A stretch of DNA of 64,000 bases from TK10-74A sp965263065 (GTDB taxonomy: Bacteria; Chloroflexota; Dehalococcoidia; Bin125). Positions 41,014-49,919 of the stretch are shown here, in pieces. A program made the translations under genes and the position numbers. Location of the stretch: positions 1,736,001 through 1,800,000 of the forward strand of contig CBDHGH010000003.1 of the NCBI GenBank assembly GCA_965263065.1. Reading direction: 5' to 3'. Under the pieces are notes generated by a model, which was not told the origin of the DNA, did no database searches, and worked only from the letters and a program-made list of their open reading frames with translations. Every line of letters begins with the position of its first letter. The stretch's first letter is position 1.

Positions 41014-41292
41014 ATGTTCAACCTCTTCGCCGTGGTGCATGATCAGAGCCGCTCAGACGCCACCAACGAGCGGATCGCACACCGCTACGGCGACGATCAG
41101 TTCGTGGTCTCGCCGACGGTCCTGCTGATTCGGAGCAGTGCCTCGGATCCGGACATTCTGCGCACGGACATCGGCATCGGCCAAGGGCCGGCGGAGAGCG
41201 TCGGCGTCGTGTTCAAGCTCAACGCGTCGCACGCGGGCTACTTCAACACGCAACTCTGGGAATGGCTCAAAGACACTCGGCAGCGGGTATGA
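41014..41292 (+). CDS. Hypothetical protein, first of three coupled small genes
   Basis: A 92-residue protein: MFNLFAVVHDQSRSDATNER, FVVSPTVLLIRSSA, DPDILRTDIGIGQG, AESVGVVFKLNASHAGYF and WEWLKDTRQRV. Alternating strands and two helices suggest a compact alpha/beta domain. No family recognised. ATG start with GGAGAAAGGGGG-like sequence before it. The next gene starts in its last four bases, so they are translated together. Confidence 0.65.
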   Translation: MFNLFAVVHDQSRSDATNERIAHRYGDDQFVVSPTVLLIRSSASDPDILRTDIGIGQGPAESVGVVFKLNASHAGYFNTQLWEWLKDTRQRV

Positions 41293-41543
41293 ATCGGGAA
41301 CGGAACGGCGGTTCGCCCCTCATCCTCGAACGCTACCACGAGGAGAGCAGTGCGGCGGAACGCCGATTCTCGGAACTCGCGCAGCGCGTCGCTCTCATCG
41401 AGGGACGGCTCGAACAGGCCGCGACCAAGGAAGATGTCGCGAACGCGAAGAGTTGGATGCAGAATCTCATCCTGACCGCCCTGCTGGCGGCCGCGGCGAT
41501 CCTCGGCGGGCTCCTCGCCCGGCTGATCCCGATCGCGTATTAG
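41289..41543 (+). CDS. Small single-pass membrane protein with coiled-coil start
   Basis: An 84-residue protein: a charged coiled-coil-like helix (ILERYHEESSAAERRFSELA, IEGRLEQAATKEDVAN) followed by a transmembrane helix NLILTALLAAAAILGGLLAR and the tail LIPIAY. It begins with ATGA overlapping the previous stop. Layout resembles the small membrane proteins at 10523 and 10840 (TKED motif plus a C-terminal helix), though the sequences are only loosely alike. Confidence 0.68.
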   Translation: MNRERNGGSPLILERYHEESSAAERRFSELAQRVALIEGRLEQAATKEDVANAKSWMQNLILTALLAAAAILGGLLARLIPIAY

Positions 41544-41585
41544 GCCACCGGGTCCGCGGACCGATTCCGGGTAGGAGGAACTCCC

Positions 41586-41723
41586 GTGCCACGCTCACAC
41601 ATCACGATCACCGACGGCCACGTCACCGTGTCGATGCCCGTCGGCGAGTTGCATTTCTCCGACAACGCGCCGCCACCCGTCAAGCACAAGCCCGACGCCA
41701 AGCCGCCGAAGAAGTCTTCCTAG
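41586..41723 (+). CDS. Tiny protein of 45 residues
   Basis: Short gene starting GTG at 41586 with a very good ribosome site (GTAGGAGGAA). It reads PRSHITITDGHVTVSMPVGE, then LHFSDNAPPPVKHKPDAKPP and a Lys-Ser end. The first half looks like two short beta strands, the second is Pro/Lys-rich and likely unfolded. It is 42 bases after the previous gene and probably in the same transcript. The strong ribosome site is the main reason to call it. Confidence 0.55.
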   Translation: MPRSHITITDGHVTVSMPVGELHFSDNAPPPVKHKPDAKPPKKSS

Positions 41724-41755
41724 CCCGCCGAGCCCGCGCGCCGCGACCACACGCC

Positions 41756-42931
41756 CTACACGACGCCCGACTCCCGCAGCGCCGCGATCCCCGCCGCCGT
41801 GTAGCCCAACTCCTCCAGGATCGCGTCGCTGTCCGACCCCGGGTCCGGCGCGGCGCTGCGCACCGACCCCGGCGTCCGCGACAGCTGCACCGGCAGCCCC
41901 AGCACCTCCAGCGCCCCCAGCGCCGGATGCTCCACCGGCGCCGTGATCGGCAGCGACCGCACCTGCGGGTCCGCGAACACCCCCGGCACGTCCAGGATCG
42001 GCCCCGACGGCACGCCCGCCGCGTTGAGCGCCTCGATCAGCGCCTGGCACTCGAACGTCGCCGTGCGCCGATCGATCTCTTCGTGCAGCGCCGCCCGCTG
42101 CGCCGATCGCCCCGCCGGCTCGGCGAAGCGTGGGTCGTCCGCCAGATCCTCGGCCCCGATCGTCGTGCACAGGCCGCGCCACTGGGCCGGCGTCGTCGCC
42201 GCGATGTTGATCTGCCCGTCGGCGCACTGGAACACCCCCGTCGGCATCGTCGTGGGGTGATCGTTGCCGGCCTGCGGCGGGACCTCGCCGCCGATCAGCC
42301 AGCGCGTCGCCTGGAAGTCGAGCATGTTGACCATCGCCTGCAGCAGCGACGTCGTCACCCACTGCCCCTCGCCCGACCGCTCCCGCTCGATCAGCGCCAC
42401 CAGGATGCCCTGCGCCAGGAATATCCCCGCCGTCAGGTCGGCGACCGGGATGCCCACCCGCATCGGCCCGCCGCCCGGCGCGCCCGTGATCGACATCAGC
42501 CCGCCCATGCCCTGCGCCACCTGGTCGTAGCCGGGCCGGTCCCGATACGGCCCCTCCTGCCCGAAGCCCGAGATGCTCCCGTAGATCAGGCGCGGGTTCT
42601 CGGCCCGCAGCGTCTCGTAGTCGATGCCGAGCCGCGCCGTCACCCCCGGCCGGAAGTTCTCGACCAGCACGTCGGCCCCGCGCGCCAGCCGCAGCAGCAC
42701 GTCGCGGCCCCGCGCGTCGCGCAGGTTCAGCCGCAGCGAGCGCTTGTTGCGCTGCACGTTCTGATAGTCGAAGCCGTGCACGCCGAACGCCGACGCCCCA
42801 CCGCGGCCCTCGCCCGGCGCGACCACCTGGACCACCTGCGCGCCCATGTCGGACAGCTGGCGCACGGCCGTCGGGCCCGAGCGGAAGCGGGTCAGGTCGA
42901 CGACGCGGATCGATGCCAGCGGCAGTCCCAT
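41756..42931 (-). CDS. CaiB/BaiF-family CoA-transferase
   Basis: A 391-residue class III CoA-transferase that moves CoA between carboxylates. Signatures: IRVVDLTRFRSGPTAVRQL, LLRLARGADVLVENFRPG, IYGSISGFGQEGPYRDRPGY with the catalytic Asp in GYDQVAQGMGG, and QWVTTSLLQAMVNM. Length is right. ATG at 42929-42931 with GGGAG eight bases ahead. Substrate unknown; such enzymes are common in carnitine, bile-acid and dicarboxylate metabolism. It is divergent from YqgE and convergent with the small-gene trio. Confidence 0.92.
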   Translation of the reverse strand: MGLPLASIRVVDLTRFRSGPTAVRQLSDMGAQVVQVVAPGEGRGGASAFGVHGFDYQNVQRNKRSLRLNLRDARGRDVLLRLARGADVLVENFRPGVTARLGIDYETLRAENPRLIYGSISGFGQEGPYRDRPGYDQVAQGMGGLMSITGAPGGGPMRVGIPVADLTAGIFLAQGILVALIERERSGEGQWVTTSLLQAMVNMLDFQATRWLIGGEVPPQAGNDHPTTMPTGVFQCADGQINIAATTPAQWRGLCTTIGAEDLADDPRFAEPAGRSAQRAALHEEIDRRTATFECQALIEALNAAGVPSGPILDVPGVFADPQVRSLPITAPVEHPALGALEVLGLPVQLSRTPGSVRSAAPDPGSDSDAILEELGYTAAGIAALRESGVV

Positions 42932-43009
42932 GCGATGCTCCCGCGGGCAGCGTAGACGGCGCCCCCGCCCGCCGACCAACGCGACCCCCGGAGGCGGTAC
43001 GCTGAGGCC

Positions 43010-43564
43010 GTGAACTTCAGCTCGCTCAAGGGCCGCCTGCTCGTCGCCACCAGCGACATGGTCGACCCCAACTTCTTTCGCACCGTCGTGCTGCTGCTCG
43101 AGCACGGATCGCAGGGCAGCCTGGGCCTCGTGCTCAACCGGCCCACGGCGATGCCCCTGCGCGCGCCGCTGCCGCGCTGGAGCGCGCTCGCCTCGACGCC
43201 GGCCGAGTTCTTCCGCGGCGGCCCGGTCGACCCCTCGGCCGTGATCGGCCTGGTCCGCGCCCAGGGCCTGCCCGACGAGCGCTGGTCGCCCCTGCTCGAC
43301 GATGTCGGCGTCGTCGACCTGCGCAGCGACCCGGCGGAGCCGGCCGGCGCGATCCTGGATCTGCGCATCTTCCGCGGCTACGCCGGCTGGGCCGCCACCC
43401 AGCTCGAGGGCGAACTCAGCGCCGGCGGCTGGTTCGTCACCGAGCCCGGCCTCACCGATCCCTTCACGCGCGCGCCCGATGCGCTCTGGCATCGCGCCAT
43501 ACGCCGCCGGCCGCACGGCCCCAATTGGATCGCCATGCACCGCGCGCCGCGGCCGTCGAACTGA
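43010..43564 (+). CDS. YqgE/AlgH family protein (UPF0301)
   Basis: A 184-residue conserved protein. It shows LKGRLLVATSDMVDPNFFRT, VVLLLEHGSQGSLGLVLNRP, FFRGGPVDP and IFRGYAGWAATQLEGELSAG, all four family blocks (GxLLxATP/S..., E-GS-GLVLNRP, GGPV, GYAGW...QLE-E). Function not firmly known; in other bacteria it is a small cytoplasmic protein of housekeeping type. ATG at 43010. Confidence 0.93.
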   Translation: MNFSSLKGRLLVATSDMVDPNFFRTVVLLLEHGSQGSLGLVLNRPTAMPLRAPLPRWSALASTPAEFFRGGPVDPSAVIGLVRAQGLPDERWSPLLDDVGVVDLRSDPAEPAGAILDLRIFRGYAGWAATQLEGELSAGGWFVTEPGLTDPFTRAPDALWHRAIRRRPHGPNWIAMHRAPRPSN

Positions 43565-43734
43565 TCCCGCTCAACCGACCCTGCGCCGCCGCTCCTCACG
43601 CCCCGCGCTCTGTTGCCGAGGTGATGTATTCTCAGGTGGCCAGTTGACATCCGCGCCGCGATCCGTGATCCTCCCGGTCAGCCGCCATGAGGCCTCCGGA
43701 GGGGGCAGTCGGCGGAGCAGCGAAAGGGATTGCC

Positions 43735-45966
43735 ATGAGCGACCGCAACTATTGGACCAGCCTGCGACACCGCAAGATCAGCCGCCGCACCATGTTGGGA
43801 GCCAGCGCGAAGGCGGGCGTTGGCGCTGCCGGGCTGGCCTTGGTCGGCTGCGGAAGCGGCGACGACGACGATGACGCCGCCCCGGCCGTCGTCGACACCT
43901 CGGCCGCGGAAGCGGCCGGGGGTGAGGCCGCCGCCGCCGCCCAGGAGGCGTCGGCCGCCGCGGACGCCGCGGACGCGGCCGCCGCGGCCGTCGAGGCCGC
44001 CGCCGCCGCCGCCGCCGCCGCGGAATCCGACGATGTCGCCCAGGCCGTCGCCGCCGCCGAGGCCGCCGCCGCCGCGGCCTCCGCGGCCGCCGACGCGGCC
44101 GAAGCCGCCGGGGTGGAGGGCGCTGCCGCGGTGGCGCAGATCGCGGCTGAAGCCGCCGAGGCCGCCGCCGCCGCCGCGCGGGCGGCGGGATCGGGGGACA
44201 CCGCGGCCACCCAGGCCGCCGTCGCCGCCGCCGCCGAGGCCGCCGACGCCGCGCAGGCCGCCGCCGCGGCTGCGGCCGCCGTCGTCGAGGAGGTCAGCAA
44301 CGTCGCCGCCGCCTTGACCGCGGAGGCCGAGTTCGTGGACTGGAGCGTGCCCTGGCCGATCGACGAGATCGACCTGGACGCCACGATCACCCTCGCCGTC
44401 CCCGTCGACTCGGGGGGCCTGGATCAGCACAAGGTCGGCAGTGATGCGAACTACATGTCGCACGGCGCCGTTCTCGACGGCCTCGTGGAGATCTCGCCCG
44501 AGACGAAGGATCTGATCCCGCATCTCGCCACACTGGAGTGGGCCGACGAGGGCGCCACGTGCATCGGCACCGTCAACGGGGCGATGTTCCACGACGGCTC
44601 CCCGGTCACCGCCCACGACTTCGCCTTCACCTACGACCGCATGGGCGGCGTCGCGGCGTACCACGACGGCGGCGAGACGAGCGACCACCCGGCCGGCTGG
44701 CAACCCGCCCGGGCGAGCTGGGGGGCCTCCTACTGGCTTCGCAACGAGGCGATCGACGACAGCACCTGGGTGGTCGAGCTGCCGGAGTTCGACGCGGGCC
44801 TCTGGGGCACCGTCGGCATCTCCGGCAACGTGATGGTCATGTCCAAGGCGGACATCGAGCGGCGCGGCGACCTCGCGGTGGATAACCACCCGATGGGCAC
44901 GGGACCCTTCCGCTTCGTCAGCCACACCGACGAAGAGGACTTCGTCTTCGAGCGCTTCGAGGACCACTTCAATCCGGTCGACCACCCCATCCGCGTGCCG
45001 CACTACGCCCACCACAAGACGCTGATCGGCTTGGTGCGCCCCGAGTTGCAGTCGCGCATCGCCGGCATCGAGGCGGGCGAGATCGACGGGGCCGCGGAGT
45101 TGGGGGTCAACGCGGTCGCGCAGTTCATCGACGACCCCGACTTCACGGTCCAGTTCGTCCCCGGGCCGGGGTGGACGATTCACAACATCTTCCCCAACCT
45201 CTGGAAGGAGACGCGGGAAGACGGCACGCCCAACCCGTGGATGGACGAGCGCGTCCGCATCGCCGCGAACCTTTCCATTAACCGCGCGGCCATCGCCGAA
45301 GGCCTGCTGCTCGGCACGCCGCCCATCGAGCCCATGTGGGGGTACCGCGGCGTCGTTGGGTACCCCAGCGAGGCGGACGCGCGGGCGGCGGACTGGGGCT
45401 TCAATGCCGATCGGGCGCGGGCGCTGCTGGCGGAGGCCGGCTATCCGGACGGCTTCGACGAGACGCTGTACTACACGCCCGACTGGGGCGGCGACCTCCA
45501 GGAAGACTTGGTGCTGACCACGGCGCAGATGCTGACCGAGGTCGGCATCCGGATCACCCTCGTCTCGCTCCCCGCAACCGAGTACTTCACCGATGCATAC
45601 TCCCGCGGCGGTCCGTCGGGCACCGCTCCCGTGGCGCTCTATTGGTTCTGGGCGAACTACATGGCGGACCCCAGCGTGATGTGGACCTGCTGCACCAACT
45701 TCGAGGGCTTCTTCACCATGGCGATCCATGGCGACCCGGTCCTCGACGAGATCTACGCGCAGGTCAAGGTCGAGCGCGATCCCGAGCATCGCAACGAGCT
45801 CACCTCGGAGTTGTTCCTCCGGCACAAGCGGGGCGCCTGGTTCATCAACGTCATCGAGCCGCCGGACGGGGTGCTCACCCGCAGCGACATCAACTGGCCG
45901 GTGGGTGGACCCTTCGGCTCGCTCGGCTTCCTCAACACGTACTCCATGCAGAAGCGCCGGGCCTAG
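43735..45966 (+). CDS. Tat-exported peptide/opine-type ABC transporter binding lipoprotein with Ala-rich linker
   Basis: A 743-residue family 5 binding protein. The Tat signal ISRRTMLGASAKAGVG ends at lipobox Cys39. Residues about 48-198 are an extreme Ala/Glu/Asp linker, then the family 5 domain: YMSHGAVLDGLVEISPETKD, YDRMGGVAAYHDGG, NHPMGTGPFRFV and DWGGDLQEDLVLTTAQML. ATG at 43735 follows AAGGGA. A TTGACA at 43644-43649 could be its -35 box. It is the first gene of a cluster with two dioxygenases and two permeases. Ligand unknown; the linker is much longer than usual and the domain lacks an obvious peptide-specific loop. Confidence 0.85.
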   Translation: MSDRNYWTSLRHRKISRRTMLGASAKAGVGAAGLALVGCGSGDDDDDAAPAVVDTSAAEAAGGEAAAAAQEASAAADAADAAAAAVEAAAAAAAAAESDDVAQAVAAAEAAAAAASAAADAAEAAGVEGAAAVAQIAAEAAEAAAAAARAAGSGDTAATQAAVAAAAEAADAAQAAAAAAAAVVEEVSNVAAALTAEAEFVDWSVPWPIDEIDLDATITLAVPVDSGGLDQHKVGSDANYMSHGAVLDGLVEISPETKDLIPHLATLEWADEGATCIGTVNGAMFHDGSPVTAHDFAFTYDRMGGVAAYHDGGETSDHPAGWQPARASWGASYWLRNEAIDDSTWVVELPEFDAGLWGTVGISGNVMVMSKADIERRGDLAVDNHPMGTGPFRFVSHTDEEDFVFERFEDHFNPVDHPIRVPHYAHHKTLIGLVRPELQSRIAGIEAGEIDGAAELGVNAVAQFIDDPDFTVQFVPGPGWTIHNIFPNLWKETREDGTPNPWMDERVRIAANLSINRAAIAEGLLLGTPPIEPMWGYRGVVGYPSEADARAADWGFNADRARALLAEAGYPDGFDETLYYTPDWGGDLQEDLVLTTAQMLTEVGIRITLVSLPATEYFTDAYSRGGPSGTAPVALYWFWANYMADPSVMWTCCTNFEGFFTMAIHGDPVLDEIYAQVKVERDPEHRNELTSELFLRHKRGAWFINVIEPPDGVLTRSDINWPVGGPFGSLGFLNTYSMQKRRA

Positions 45967-46067
45967 GGCCCGGCCTCGAGGGTGGAGCGACCGGTCCCGG
46001 TGGCCGCCATGCCCATGGCGGTCGCCGGGGGCGCTGCGAGCCCACGTAGCGGAGAGAGGATCGGATC

Positions 46068-46982
46068 ATGGACATCACCGCCCTGCAGGCATCGCCGAAC
46101 GCCGACGCCGCCGTCGGCGAGATCGCCCGCTACGGCCTGGAGCGCAACGTCGTCGAACTGGCCGCCTACGGGTTCACCGTCATCCCGCCCGAGAAGACCG
46201 CCGCCGCGCCGGACTTCGTGGAGCGCCTGCGCGAGGCCATCCTGCGCACGCACGGCGCCCGCAACGACGACCCGATCGACGACTACCGCACCTCGGATCT
46301 CAAGGCAGGCCAACAGAACAGCTGGTGGCTGCTGGAGGAGGACGAGGTGTTCGTCGAAGCCACCCTCAACCCGGTGGCCCTGGCGATGGCCCGCTGGATG
46401 TGTGGCCAGAGCGCGATCCTGTCCGGCGCCTCGTGGATCCTCAAGGGCGCCAACAAGGCCGTCTCGCTCGGCGGGTACGACCAGACCGACCCCCTTCCGC
46501 TGCACAACGACACCCACGCCGCGCCGCCGCCCCTGTCCCAGTATGCCCACTTCTGCAACACCTCCTGGGTGCTGAGCGACTACAGCAAGGAAGAGCACGG
46601 TCCCACGGTCTACGTGCCGGGCAGCCACCTCTTCGGCCGCTCCCCCTTCGCCCACGAGCAGCAGTTCACGCAGGAGGGCTGCCCCTACCCCGTCGTGCCG
46701 CTGAGCGCGCGCGAGGGCTCCCTGGCCGTCTGGCACGGCGCGACTTGGCACGGCGCGCTGCCCCGCAGCACGCCCGGCCTGCGCGTCACGCTGGTGCTCG
46801 CCTGGATGCGCGCCTACATGCAGCCGATCCAGGATTGGCGCGAGATCGACCCCGAACTCATCGACCGCCATCCCGAGTTGACGCGCCTCTTGGGTCTGGA
46901 GCACCTCTACCCGTTCAAGTACGGCGATGAGGCGGGGCGCCTCGAGCCGCTGCTGGAAGCCGGCCGCGACCAGTTCGCCTAG
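46068..46982 (+). CDS. PhyH-family Fe(II)/2-oxoglutarate dioxygenase, tandem copy 1
   Basis: A 304-residue phytanoyl-CoA-dioxygenase-like enzyme. The iron triad is LHNDTH (H-x-D) and the later WHGATWHGAL, with Arg for 2-oxoglutarate in RSTPGLRVTLV. WVLSDYSKEEHGPTVYVPGSH is the strand linking them. N-terminal start MDITALQASPNADAAVGEIA. Its sister at 47041 is very similar throughout, so they arose by recent duplication. Both lie inside a peptide-type transporter operon, so the substrate is probably an imported compound or is made from one. Confidence 0.9.
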   Translation: MDITALQASPNADAAVGEIARYGLERNVVELAAYGFTVIPPEKTAAAPDFVERLREAILRTHGARNDDPIDDYRTSDLKAGQQNSWWLLEEDEVFVEATLNPVALAMARWMCGQSAILSGASWILKGANKAVSLGGYDQTDPLPLHNDTHAAPPPLSQYAHFCNTSWVLSDYSKEEHGPTVYVPGSHLFGRSPFAHEQQFTQEGCPYPVVPLSAREGSLAVWHGATWHGALPRSTPGLRVTLVLAWMRAYMQPIQDWREIDPELIDRHPELTRLLGLEHLYPFKYGDEAGRLEPLLEAGRDQFA

Positions 46983-47040
46983 ACTCTCCGGAGGACGCCA
47001 CGCGCGTGGCGACCGCCAGCCTCGAAAGGAAGACCCGACC

Positions 47041-47952
47041 ATGGATATCACCGCCCTGCAAAGCTCCCCCGCCGCCGACCTCGCCGTCGGCGCCATCCGC
47101 GAGTACGGCCTCGAACGCAACATCGTCGAGCTCGCCGCCTACGGCTTCACGGTCATCCCGCCCGAGAAGACCGCCGCCGCGCCGGACTTCGTGCCGCGCC
47201 TGCGCGACGCCATCCTGCGCACGCACGGCGCGCGCAACGACGACCCGATCGACGACTACCGCACCGCCGAACTCAAAGCCGGGTTCAAGAACAACTGGTG
47301 GCTGCTGGAGGAGGACGAGGTGTTCGTCGAGGCCGCGCTTAACCCGGTCGCCCTGGCGATGGCGCGCTGGATGTGCGGCCAGAGCGCGATCCTGGCCGGC
47401 GCCGCCTGGATCCTCAAGGGGGCCGACAGGGGAGCCGGGCGCCCGGGCTTCGACTCGGGCTTCCTCCGCCTCCACAACGACAACCACGGCGTGCCGCCGC
47501 CCATGTCGCAGTACGCGCACTGGTGCAACACGTCCTGGGTGCTGAGCGACTACAGCAACGTGGAGGACGGCCCCACGGTGTACGTGCCGGGCAGCCACCT
47601 CTTCGGCCGCTCCCCCTTCGCCCACGAGCAGGACTTCACGCAGGAGAGCGCCCCCTACCGCGCCGTGCCGCTGAGCGCCGCCGAGGGCTCCCTGGCCGTC
47701 TGGCACGGCGCGACCTGGCACGGCGCGCACCCCCGCAGCACGCCCGGCCTGCGCGTCACCCTGGTGATGACCTGGATGCGCTCCTACATCAAGGGCATCC
47801 AAGAGTGGCGGGAACTCGACCCCGAGATCATCGACCGCCACCCCGAACTCACCCGCATCTTGGGCCTCGAGCACCTCTACCCGTTCAAGTACGGCGACGA
47901 GGCGGGCCGCGTCGAACCGCTCATGGAGGCCGGCCGCGACCAGTTCGCCTAG
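47041..47952 (+). CDS. PhyH-family Fe(II)/2-oxoglutarate dioxygenase, tandem copy 2
   Basis: A 303-residue paralogue of the enzyme at 46068. The iron triad is kept (LHNDNH and TWHGAHP), the RSTPGLRVTLV Arg too. Differences cluster just before the first iron ligand: NKAVSLGGYDQTDPLPLHND in copy 1 against DRGAGRPGFDSGFLRLHND here, the part that usually lines the substrate pocket. The two may therefore accept different substrates or act in turn. ATG at 47041, 58 bases after copy 1. Confidence 0.9.
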   Translation: MDITALQSSPAADLAVGAIREYGLERNIVELAAYGFTVIPPEKTAAAPDFVPRLRDAILRTHGARNDDPIDDYRTAELKAGFKNNWWLLEEDEVFVEAALNPVALAMARWMCGQSAILAGAAWILKGADRGAGRPGFDSGFLRLHNDNHGVPPPMSQYAHWCNTSWVLSDYSNVEDGPTVYVPGSHLFGRSPFAHEQDFTQESAPYRAVPLSAAEGSLAVWHGATWHGAHPRSTPGLRVTLVMTWMRSYIKGIQEWRELDPEIIDRHPELTRILGLEHLYPFKYGDEAGRVEPLMEAGRDQFA

Positions 47953-48081
47953 GCAGCGTAGGCTCCGCGCGCGCCCCTGTAATATGCGGGCGCCGGGATC
48001 GGACCCGGCGAGAGGCCGCGCGCGCCGGCGCCGGGGGAACGCCCCCACCGCTGCACCGGAGAGCGAGCCGCAAGGGATCTG

Positions 48082-49023
48082 ATGCAGTTCTGGCACTACC
48101 TCGCGATCCGGCTGGTCCAGGCCTTCATCGTCGTCATGTTCGTCGTGACGATCGTGTTCTTCGTCTCGCGCACCATCGGCAACCCGGAAGTGTTCCTCGT
48201 GCCGACGATGAGCGCGAGCCAGGAAGACATCGACCGCATCCGTGAGCACCTGGGCCTGGACAAGCCGCTGATCGTCCAGTACGGCGCCTTCCTGCTCGAC
48301 ATGGCGCAGGGGGATCTGGGGATCTCGTTCCGGGGCGGCGGCGGCAAACAGGCGCTCACGCTGATCGGAGAGCGGGCGATCAACACGGTCAAGCTGGGCG
48401 TGGCGGGCCTGGTGTTCGCGATCGTGCTGGCCGTGCCCATGGGGATCCTCGCGGCGCTGCGACGCGGCACGGCCATCGACTGGGTCACGCGCTTCCTCGC
48501 GGTGATCGGCCAGGCCACGCCGGGCTTCTGGCTGGGTCTGATGATGATCTTCTTCTTCGCGGTGGAGCTGGGCTGGCTGCCCACCGGCGGCTCGAAGGAG
48601 GGCTTCAAATCGTTGATCATGCCGGCGATCGCGCTGGGGCTGTTCGAGTTGGTCGCCATCATGCGGCTGACCCGGTCGGGGATGATCGATGTGATGGACA
48701 CCGACTTCATTCGTACGGCGCGGGCCAAGGGGCTGGACGAACGGGTGGTGGTCTTCCGGCATGCGATCCGCCACGCGCTGCTGCCGGTCATCACGATGCT
48801 GGGTCTCTCGCTGGGCCGCCTGATCGGCGGGTCGGTGATCATCGAGATGGTGTTCGCCTGGCCGGGGGTCGGCCGGCTGCTCGTCACCGCGATCTTGGAG
48901 GATGACTTCCCGGTGGTGCAGGCGGGGATCATCGTCTTCGCGATCTCGATCGCGGTGGCGAACCTGTTCGTGGACGTGACCTACCGGATGATCGATCCGC
49001 GCATCCGAGCGGGGGCCGCCTGA
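48082..49023 (+). CDS. Peptide-type ABC transporter permease, DppB-like
   Basis: A 313-residue inner membrane permease with six helices: VQAFIVVMFVVTIVFFVSRT at the start, LVFAIVLAVPMGILAAL, WLGLMMIFFFAVELGWLPTGG, then FIRTARAKGLDERVVVFRHA (the EAA loop for the ATPase) and LIGGSVIIEMVFAWPGVGRL, standard for DppB/OppB. The ATG at 48082 is followed by a normal lead. Its stop overlaps the start of the DppC-like gene (TGATG). No ATPase gene follows, so the pair must use an ATPase from elsewhere. Confidence 0.93.
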   Translation: MQFWHYLAIRLVQAFIVVMFVVTIVFFVSRTIGNPEVFLVPTMSASQEDIDRIREHLGLDKPLIVQYGAFLLDMAQGDLGISFRGGGGKQALTLIGERAINTVKLGVAGLVFAIVLAVPMGILAALRRGTAIDWVTRFLAVIGQATPGFWLGLMMIFFFAVELGWLPTGGSKEGFKSLIMPAIALGLFELVAIMRLTRSGMIDVMDTDFIRTARAKGLDERVVVFRHAIRHALLPVITMLGLSLGRLIGGSVIIEMVFAWPGVGRLLVTAILEDDFPVVQAGIIVFAISIAVANLFVDVTYRMIDPRIRAGAA

Positions 49024-49919
49024 TGGCCCGGGACACGGCCGCTCCGGCCCCCGTTCTCCAGGTCGAGCGCCGACGCGGGGGCATCCGCTGGCGACGCTGG
49101 CTGGGGCTCTCGCTGCCCATCCTGATCGTGCTGGTGCTGCTCGTCTGCGGCGCCGGGGCGGACCTGCTGGCGCCGTACGACCCGGAGCACATCGACGTCC
49201 TGAACCGCCTGCAGCCGCCCGTCTTCGACGGGGGCACCTGGGACTACCCGCTGGGCACGGACGACCTGGGCCGGGACATGTACAGCCGGCTGGTGCACGG
49301 GGCGCGCATCTCCGTGATCGTCGTGGGCATCGTGGTGCCGGGCGCGGCGCTGATCGGGACGCTGCTGGGGCTGGTCGCGGGCTGGGTGGGTGGCCTCCTC
49401 GGCCAGCTGCTGATGCGGCTGGTCGACGTGCAGCTGGCGCTGCCGGCGATCCTCTTCGCGGTGCTGCTGGCGGCCCTGGTGGGAGCCAGCCTGCGCAACG
49501 TGATCATCATCCTGCTGATCTGGACCTGGCCCTCGTATGCCCGGCTGGTGCGGGCCGACGTGCTCTCGCTGAAGGAGCGCGACTTCGTGACGGCGTCCCT
49601 GGCGACGGGCGGGACGGGCTGGTGGATCATGCGCAAGCACCTGTTCCCGAACGTGCTGAACACCGTCGTGATCATCATGACGCTGGAGGTCGCGCTGGTG
49701 ATCCTGGCCGAGGCCGCCCTGAGCTTCCTGACCGTCGGCGTGCCGCCGGGCACGGCGTCGTGGGGGCGGATGATCACGGAGGGCCTCGACACGATGGGCA
49801 TCGCCTGGTGGACGATCTGGCTGCCGGGGCTGGCGCTGCTCACGGTTTCGCTGACCGGGAACCTGATGGGCGACTGGCTGCGCGACGAAGTGGACCCGCG
49901 CCTGCGCCACCTGCGCTAG
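49023..49919 (+). CDS. Peptide-type ABC transporter permease, DppC-like
   Basis: A 298-residue permease partner. An N-terminal helix with LLAPYDPEHIDVLNRLQPP, HPLGTDDLGRDMYSRL-type signature (YPLGTDDLGRDMYSRLVHGA here) and the EAA loop DFVTASLATGGTGWWIMRKH lead to AALSFLTVGVPPGTASWGRM and LTGNLMGDWLRDEVDPR, all DppC hallmarks. Coupled to DppB by a one-base overlap; its stop overlaps the convergent MFS gene by four bases. Confidence 0.93.
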   Translation: MARDTAAPAPVLQVERRRGGIRWRRWLGLSLPILIVLVLLVCGAGADLLAPYDPEHIDVLNRLQPPVFDGGTWDYPLGTDDLGRDMYSRLVHGARISVIVVGIVVPGAALIGTLLGLVAGWVGGLLGQLLMRLVDVQLALPAILFAVLLAALVGASLRNVIIILLIWTWPSYARLVRADVLSLKERDFVTASLATGGTGWWIMRKHLFPNVLNTVVIIMTLEVALVILAEAALSFLTVGVPPGTASWGRMITEGLDTMGIAWWTIWLPGLALLTVSLTGNLMGDWLRDEVDPRLRHLR

